Made by a program: the position numbers and the translations under genes. Source: Myxococcales bacterium (lineage in GTDB: Bacteria > Myxococcota_A > Bradymonadia > UBA7976 > UBA1532). From it: a stretch of 64,000 bases of DNA. This document shows positions 60,609-64,000 of this stretch, one piece after another (within the stretch, counting starts at the first letter, position 1; each line of letters begins with the position of its first letter). The stretch lies in assembly GCA_020633435.1 (NCBI GenBank), contig JACKDP010000006.1, positions 372,001 through 436,000 of the forward strand, read 5' to 3'. The notes beneath the pieces are model-generated. The model was not told where the DNA came from. It did no database searches and worked only from the letters and a program-made list of their open reading frames with translations.

Positions 60609-60637
60609 TTCGGCTTCGGGCGAAGGCACAGTATACT
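60609..60637 (+). promoter_or_regulatory. Promoter of the outer-membrane barrel gene
   Basis: TATACT at 60632-60637 (five of six) with a weak -35 element TTCGGC at 60609-60614, spacing 17. The predicted start near 60644 leaves room for the GGAGG that precedes the ATG at 60662. It has the same -10 hexamer as the divergent operon promoter. Confidence 0.4.
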
Positions 60638-60661
60638 CCCGCGGTCCTGAGCGGAGGCAGC

Positions 60662-61255
60662 ATGCGCAACCCCGGCTGGCCGGCCACCCTGGCGACCCTC
60701 GCCCTCGGCGCCGCGTCGGCGCGCGCCGAGGCGCCGCTCCCCGCCCGGGCGGTGCAGAACCGCGCCCACACCCAGACCCATGAGTTCACCGTGGCGGTGG
60801 GCACGCTGCCGCTGGACGCGTTCCGCAAGGGCCTGACCCTGAGCGGCGGGTACACGCTGCACTTCTCGGATCGCTGGGCCTGGGAGGCGGTGCAGTACAC
60901 CTACAGCTACCCCATCTCCACCGATCTCGAGGACGAGCTGCGCGCCTATGACCTGCGGCCCACGCCCTTCGAGCGGCTGGAGTCGTACGTGGCCACCAAC
61001 GTCGTGCTCAAGCCGCTCTACTTCAAGGGCGCGTGGTTCAACGAGCACCTGACGTACGGCGAGCTCCTGCTGCTGGCGGGCGGGGGCTATGGCTGGCTGA
61101 CGCGCACCCAGCGGCCCATGGTCGACGTGGGCGTGGCCACCCGGGTGTACGCGACGGACTGGGTGTCGCTGCGGCTCGATGTGCGCGGCCTGTCGTTCTT
61201 CAACGCGGACGACCTGCACAACGAGCTGTGGATCGGCCTGGGTGCCTCCCTTTGA
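60662..61255 (+). CDS. Outer-membrane beta-barrel protein (myxobacterial type)
   Basis: 197 residues. GGAGG lies four bases before the ATG at 60662. Signal peptide ends near ASARAEA. The mature protein is built of alternating amphipathic strands with aromatic belts: LSGGYTLHFSDRWAWEAVQY, TYSYPISTDLEDEL, ELLLLAGGGYGWLT, DVGVATRVYATDWVSLRLDV. It ends in ELWIGLGASL. It resembles the small outer-membrane barrel family that in Myxococcota sits next to TPR lipoproteins, as here, including gliding-machinery proteins of GltA/GltB type. Assignment to gliding motility is only suggestive. Its stop overlaps the next start as TTGA. Confidence 0.82.
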   Translation: MRNPGWPATLATLALGAASARAEAPLPARAVQNRAHTQTHEFTVAVGTLPLDAFRKGLTLSGGYTLHFSDRWAWEAVQYTYSYPISTDLEDELRAYDLRPTPFERLESYVATNVVLKPLYFKGAWFNEHLTYGELLLLAGGGYGWLTRTQRPMVDVGVATRVYATDWVSLRLDVRGLSFFNADDLHNELWIGLGASL

Positions 61256-62664
61256 GCCGACTCGCGCGCCTGCTCGTGCCCCTCGGCCTGCTCGGGGGCT
61301 GCGCGTCGGTGGGGGGCATCCCCGCCGATCGCGACGCCGCCTTCAGCTACGCCGTCGAGCGGCTGCAGGCCGCCGATCACGCCCGGTCGGCGGCGGCCGC
61401 CTGGGCCAGCATCCAGGGCGCCGGCCCCGATGATCCCCGCCATGACCGGGCGCTGCGCCTGCTGGCGGTGGACGCCCGCGCCCTGGGGCTGAGCCACGCC
61501 GCGGCGCTCTGGTACCTCGACATCGCCGAGAGCGGCCGGGATCCGACGCTGCTGCCCGACGCGGTGCGGGGCCTCCAGGCCCTCGTCGAGGGCGGGCCCC
61601 ACGACGCCGAGACGCTGGTGGAGGGGTTCCTGGCGACGAGCGAGCTGGCCGGATTGCCCAGTGATCTCCAGGCCTTCGTCGACTACCACCGGGGCCTGCG
61701 CGACGCGCGCCAGCGGCTCGACGCCTGGGCTGACGCCCGGCTCGCGGGCCTCGATCCGCGCACGCCCCACGCCCGGCGGGCCCAGTGGCTCCAGGCGGTG
61801 CGCCAGGTGGCGCGGCGCGACGTGGCGGGGGCCCAGGCGATCCTGGAGGCGCTGCTCGCGAGCGGGCCCCTGCCCCCCGATCTGGACGCGGACGTGCAGC
61901 GGGCGCTGGCGCGGCTGGCCATGGAGGCGGGCGACTTCACCGCCGCGGTGGGCCGCTACGACGCCCTCCGCCGCCAGGTGCCCGACGATCCCGAGCTGGT
62001 GCTCGAGATGGCCTGGGCCTGGTTCCAGGCGGGCGACACCCGCCGCACCCTCGGCCTGCTGCTGGCGCTGGACGCCCCCGTCTACCAGGCGCTGATCGCC
62101 CCCGACCGCTTCCTGCTGGAGGCCATGGCGCTGCGGCGCCTCTGCCAGTTCGGGCCAGCCCGCCAGGCCGCCGTGCGGCTGCGCGCCCGGCACGGCGCGG
62201 CGCTGCAGGCCCTGCACGCGGGCGTGGCCCCGGCCGCCGCCCCGCCCGTCCGCGACGCCGCCCGCCGCCGGCCCGCCGTGGCGCCGCTGGCCGCCTTCGT
62301 CGACGTCCTGGAGCGCGAGGCGGCCCGCGTCGAGGCCCTGCCGCTGGGGGACGCCCTCGCCGGCTGGCTGCGGGGACTCTACGCCGACAGCCTCGCCGAC
62401 GCGCGCCGCCGCCTGGAGGCCGCCCTGGCCCGCGAGGCCGACGCGGTGGCCGGCGAGCTGCTGGGCGCCGAGGAGGGCGTCGACCTCATCCTGCACGAGC
62501 TGGGCGTCGCCCTCCTGCGGGGCCGCCTGCGCCCCGATGGCCCGCCGGAGGCCGCCGTGGCCGAGGAGGCCGGCGACGTGCGCTTCGGCTTCACGGGCGA
62601 GTTCTGGACGGACGAGCTGGACGCCCTGGTGGTGGTGGCGGAGGATCGATGCATCGCGCCCTGA
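61252..62664 (+). CDS. TPR-like lipoprotein
   Basis: 470 residues from a TTG at 61252, coupled to the barrel gene (TTGA). The lipoprotein signal ends LLGGC (Cys17). The mature protein is almost all helical with TPR-like pairs: FSYAVERLQAADHARSAAAA, then AQWLQAVRQVARRDVAGAQA, then LARLAMEAGDFTAAVGRYDA, then LVLEMAWAWFQAGDTRRTLG. No enzyme motif. It probably sits on the inner face of the outer membrane beside the barrel encoded upstream and the following TPR lipoprotein. A role like GltC/GltE in motility complexes is possible but not shown. Confidence 0.75.
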   Translation: MSRLARLLVPLGLLGGCASVGGIPADRDAAFSYAVERLQAADHARSAAAAWASIQGAGPDDPRHDRALRLLAVDARALGLSHAAALWYLDIAESGRDPTLLPDAVRGLQALVEGGPHDAETLVEGFLATSELAGLPSDLQAFVDYHRGLRDARQRLDAWADARLAGLDPRTPHARRAQWLQAVRQVARRDVAGAQAILEALLASGPLPPDLDADVQRALARLAMEAGDFTAAVGRYDALRRQVPDDPELVLEMAWAWFQAGDTRRTLGLLLALDAPVYQALIAPDRFLLEAMALRRLCQFGPARQAAVRLRARHGAALQALHAGVAPAAAPPVRDAARRRPAVAPLAAFVDVLEREAARVEALPLGDALAGWLRGLYADSLADARRRLEAALAREADAVAGELLGAEEGVDLILHELGVALLRGRLRPDGPPEAAVAEEAGDVRFGFTGEFWTDELDALVVVAEDRCIAP

Positions 62665-64000
62665 TCCGCCGCGCCCTCGGCGGGCTGCTGGTCCTTGGGC
62701 TCGCGGCCTGCGGCGCCCCGCCCGCCGCGCTGCGGGAGGCCTCGCGGGTCGACCGCCTGCGGGCGCAGATCACCAAGGCGCAGAACGCCATCGCCGAGAC
62801 GAACGGGGCCCTCGCGCGGGCCCGGGGGACGCCGTACCTGGCCGAGCTGGAGGTGCGGCTCGCCGAGCTCTTGAGCGAGGAGGCCCGCTACCACTTCCAG
62901 GTGGCCCAGGAGCGCGAGAGCCGCGCCAGTGGCCGCGGGGAGCGCAGCCTGCACGTCCCCCAGGTGCGGCTCCTGAAGGACCGCGCCGTCGAGCTCTACG
63001 AGGCCGTCCTGCAGCGCGAGCCCGCCTCGCCGCTGGCCCCCCGGGTGCTCTTCAACCTGGGCCAGGAGCACCGGGAGCTCGGGGACTACGCGGCCATGCG
63101 GGCGACGCTGGGCCGCCTGGTGGACGAGCACCCGGCGCATCCGCTGGCGGCCGAGGCGCTGCTCGTGCTCGGGGACGACGCCTTCGACCGGGGCGAGATG
63201 AAGGCCGCGGCCCAGGCCTGGCAGCGCATCGTGGACGCCCCGCCCTCCCGGGCGTCGGGGCTCGCCTGGTACAAGCTGGGCTGGGTCCGGGTGAACGAGG
63301 GGGACTGCAAGCGCGCCCTCGACGCCTTCACCCGGGCGATCGCCGCGGCGGACGGCGACCCGGCGCCCGGCCAGGCCGTCGACGTCCGGCGGGAGGCCCT
63401 GGTGGACCTGACGTGGTGCCTGAGCCGCGAGGTCCCGCCCGACCAGGCGGTGCCGTTCGTGCGCCAGCTGGCGGCCGATCGGGGCGCGTACGTCGCGGCC
63501 CTCGCTCGCCTGGGTGACCGTTTTTCACTGATGGATCAAGCGGTTGGTGCGCTGGCCGTCGGGCGGGAGCTGCTGCGCCTGGGGCCCGACGGCCCCGCCC
63601 GCCTGGACGACGCCCGCACCGTGCACGCGGCGCTGCGCAAGACCGAGGCCTACGACCAGATCGGCGATGACGTGCGCCTGATCGTGCAGGCCGTCCGCCG
63701 GCAGGTGCGCCGACCGGGCCAGGCCCCCGAGGCCCGGGCGCGGCTGCTGGAGGAGTTTGAGAAGTACGGCCGCGATCTGGCCACCCGGGCTCAGGCCCGC
63801 ATGCGGAGGCCGGGCGCCCTGGCGCGGCCCGGCAGCCCCTCGCCCGCCCAGGTCGCCGCCGCCTACGAGGCGTGGCTGGAGGCCTTCCCCGACGACGCCA
63901 ACCGGCTGGCGGTGCTCCAGAACCTGGCGGTCGTCCGCGCCGAGGGCGGCGATCCGCTCGGCAGCGCGCGGCGTTCGCTGGAGGTGGGCCTGGCCCTCGC
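62649..64000 (+). CDS. TPR-repeat lipoprotein (partial, 3' end outside window)
   Basis: At least 450 residues. GGAGG is four bases before the ATG at 62649, which overlaps the end of the preceding gene by 16 bases. The lipoprotein signal ends LAAC (Cys21). A coiled-coil-like helix follows (RLRAQITKAQNAIAETNGAL). TPR units then run on: LLKDRAVELYEAVLQREPAS, VLFNLGQEHRELGDYAAMRA, ASGLAWYKLGWVRVNEGDCK, and so on to the window end. Together with the barrel and first TPR lipoprotein it forms a three-gene operon typical of myxobacterial envelope machines. Confidence 0.82.
   Translation, partial: MHRALIRRALGGLLVLGLAACGAPPAALREASRVDRLRAQITKAQNAIAETNGALARARGTPYLAELEVRLAELLSEEARYHFQVAQERESRASGRGERSLHVPQVRLLKDRAVELYEAVLQREPASPLAPRVLFNLGQEHRELGDYAAMRATLGRLVDEHPAHPLAAEALLVLGDDAFDRGEMKAAAQAWQRIVDAPPSRASGLAWYKLGWVRVNEGDCKRALDAFTRAIAAADGDPAPGQAVDVRREALVDLTWCLSREVPPDQAVPFVRQLAADRGAYVAALARLGDRFSLMDQAVGALAVGRELLRLGPDGPARLDDARTVHAALRKTEAYDQIGDDVRLIVQAVRRQVRRPGQAPEARARLLEEFEKYGRDLATRAQARMRRPGALARPGSPSPAQVAAAYEAWLEAFPDDANRLAVLQNLAVVRAEGGDPLGSARRSLEVGLAL

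Overview
The window is about 64 kb of very GC-rich DNA that is almost entirely coding. The gene content points to a Myxococcota-type (delta-proteobacterial) genome. Supporting evidence: three bactofilins in a row, zinc-ribbon/FHA proteins, Pkn-type Ser/Thr kinases (one with a PEGA tail), DUF4388 and J-domain proteins, several huge Cys/Asp-rich 'MopE' repeat lipoproteins, a secreted esterase with a MYXO-CTERM-like tail, and an outer-membrane beta-barrel next to TPR lipoproteins. No rRNA, tRNA, CRISPR array, insertion sequence or phage gene was recognised. No stretch longer than 300 bases lacks a gene.

Layout. 1-2040 (minus): a glutamine-synthetase-like ligase and an iron-dependent alcohol dehydrogenase (cut by the window edge). 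2089-6611 (minus): a giant MopE-repeat lipoprotein with a fibrinogen-like and a ThuA-like C-terminus, and a tiny lipoprotein. 6742-9011 (plus): two zinc-ribbon/double-FHA proteins behind a good sigma-70-type promoter. 9024-12291 (minus): an overlapping operon of three bactofilins, pyrE, a lipoprotein and an alpha/beta hydrolase. 12386-12913 (minus): a degenerate MPN/JAB-like protein, divergent from two giant Cys-rich MopE lipoproteins (13022-22512, plus). 22670-30350: a PEGA kinase, a secreted esterase, a second kinase and DNA polymerase I. 30423-31577: a nucleoside deoxyribosyltransferase-NUDIX fusion. 31649-37782: a Fur-box-led iron operon (DUF4856, imelysin, HTTM, TonB receptor). 37858-39502: a Lys-rich secreted protein, a YbjN-like protein and SufE. 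39608-42797: a DUF1552/DUF1592 pair with a CBM2 domain at the end. 42804-49308 (minus): a DUF3089 hydrolase, a PGI/PMI isomerase, DUF4388 and J-domain proteins, and a TPR protein. 49432-60522 (minus): an uninterrupted eight-gene operon. 60662-64000 (plus): an outer-membrane barrel and two TPR lipoproteins.

The most interesting locus is the 49.4-60.5 kb operon. It encodes a MoxR AAA+ ATPase, a vWA-like protein with a degenerate metal site, a membrane-segment-less FtsH-like AAA+ zinc protease, four proteins without a recognised fold and a beta-propeller-like lipoprotein. It fits the FtsH-vWA-MoxR class of predicted NTP-dependent conflict systems. The lipoprotein, which overlaps the second gene, may be an envelope sensor.

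A second strong signal is technical. Between about 24.8 and 44.1 kb, eight recognisable genes carry ten apparent single-base frameshifts, including polA, while the flanking regions are clean. This looks like a patch of consensus indel errors rather than real gene decay. Genes there are annotated across the breaks.
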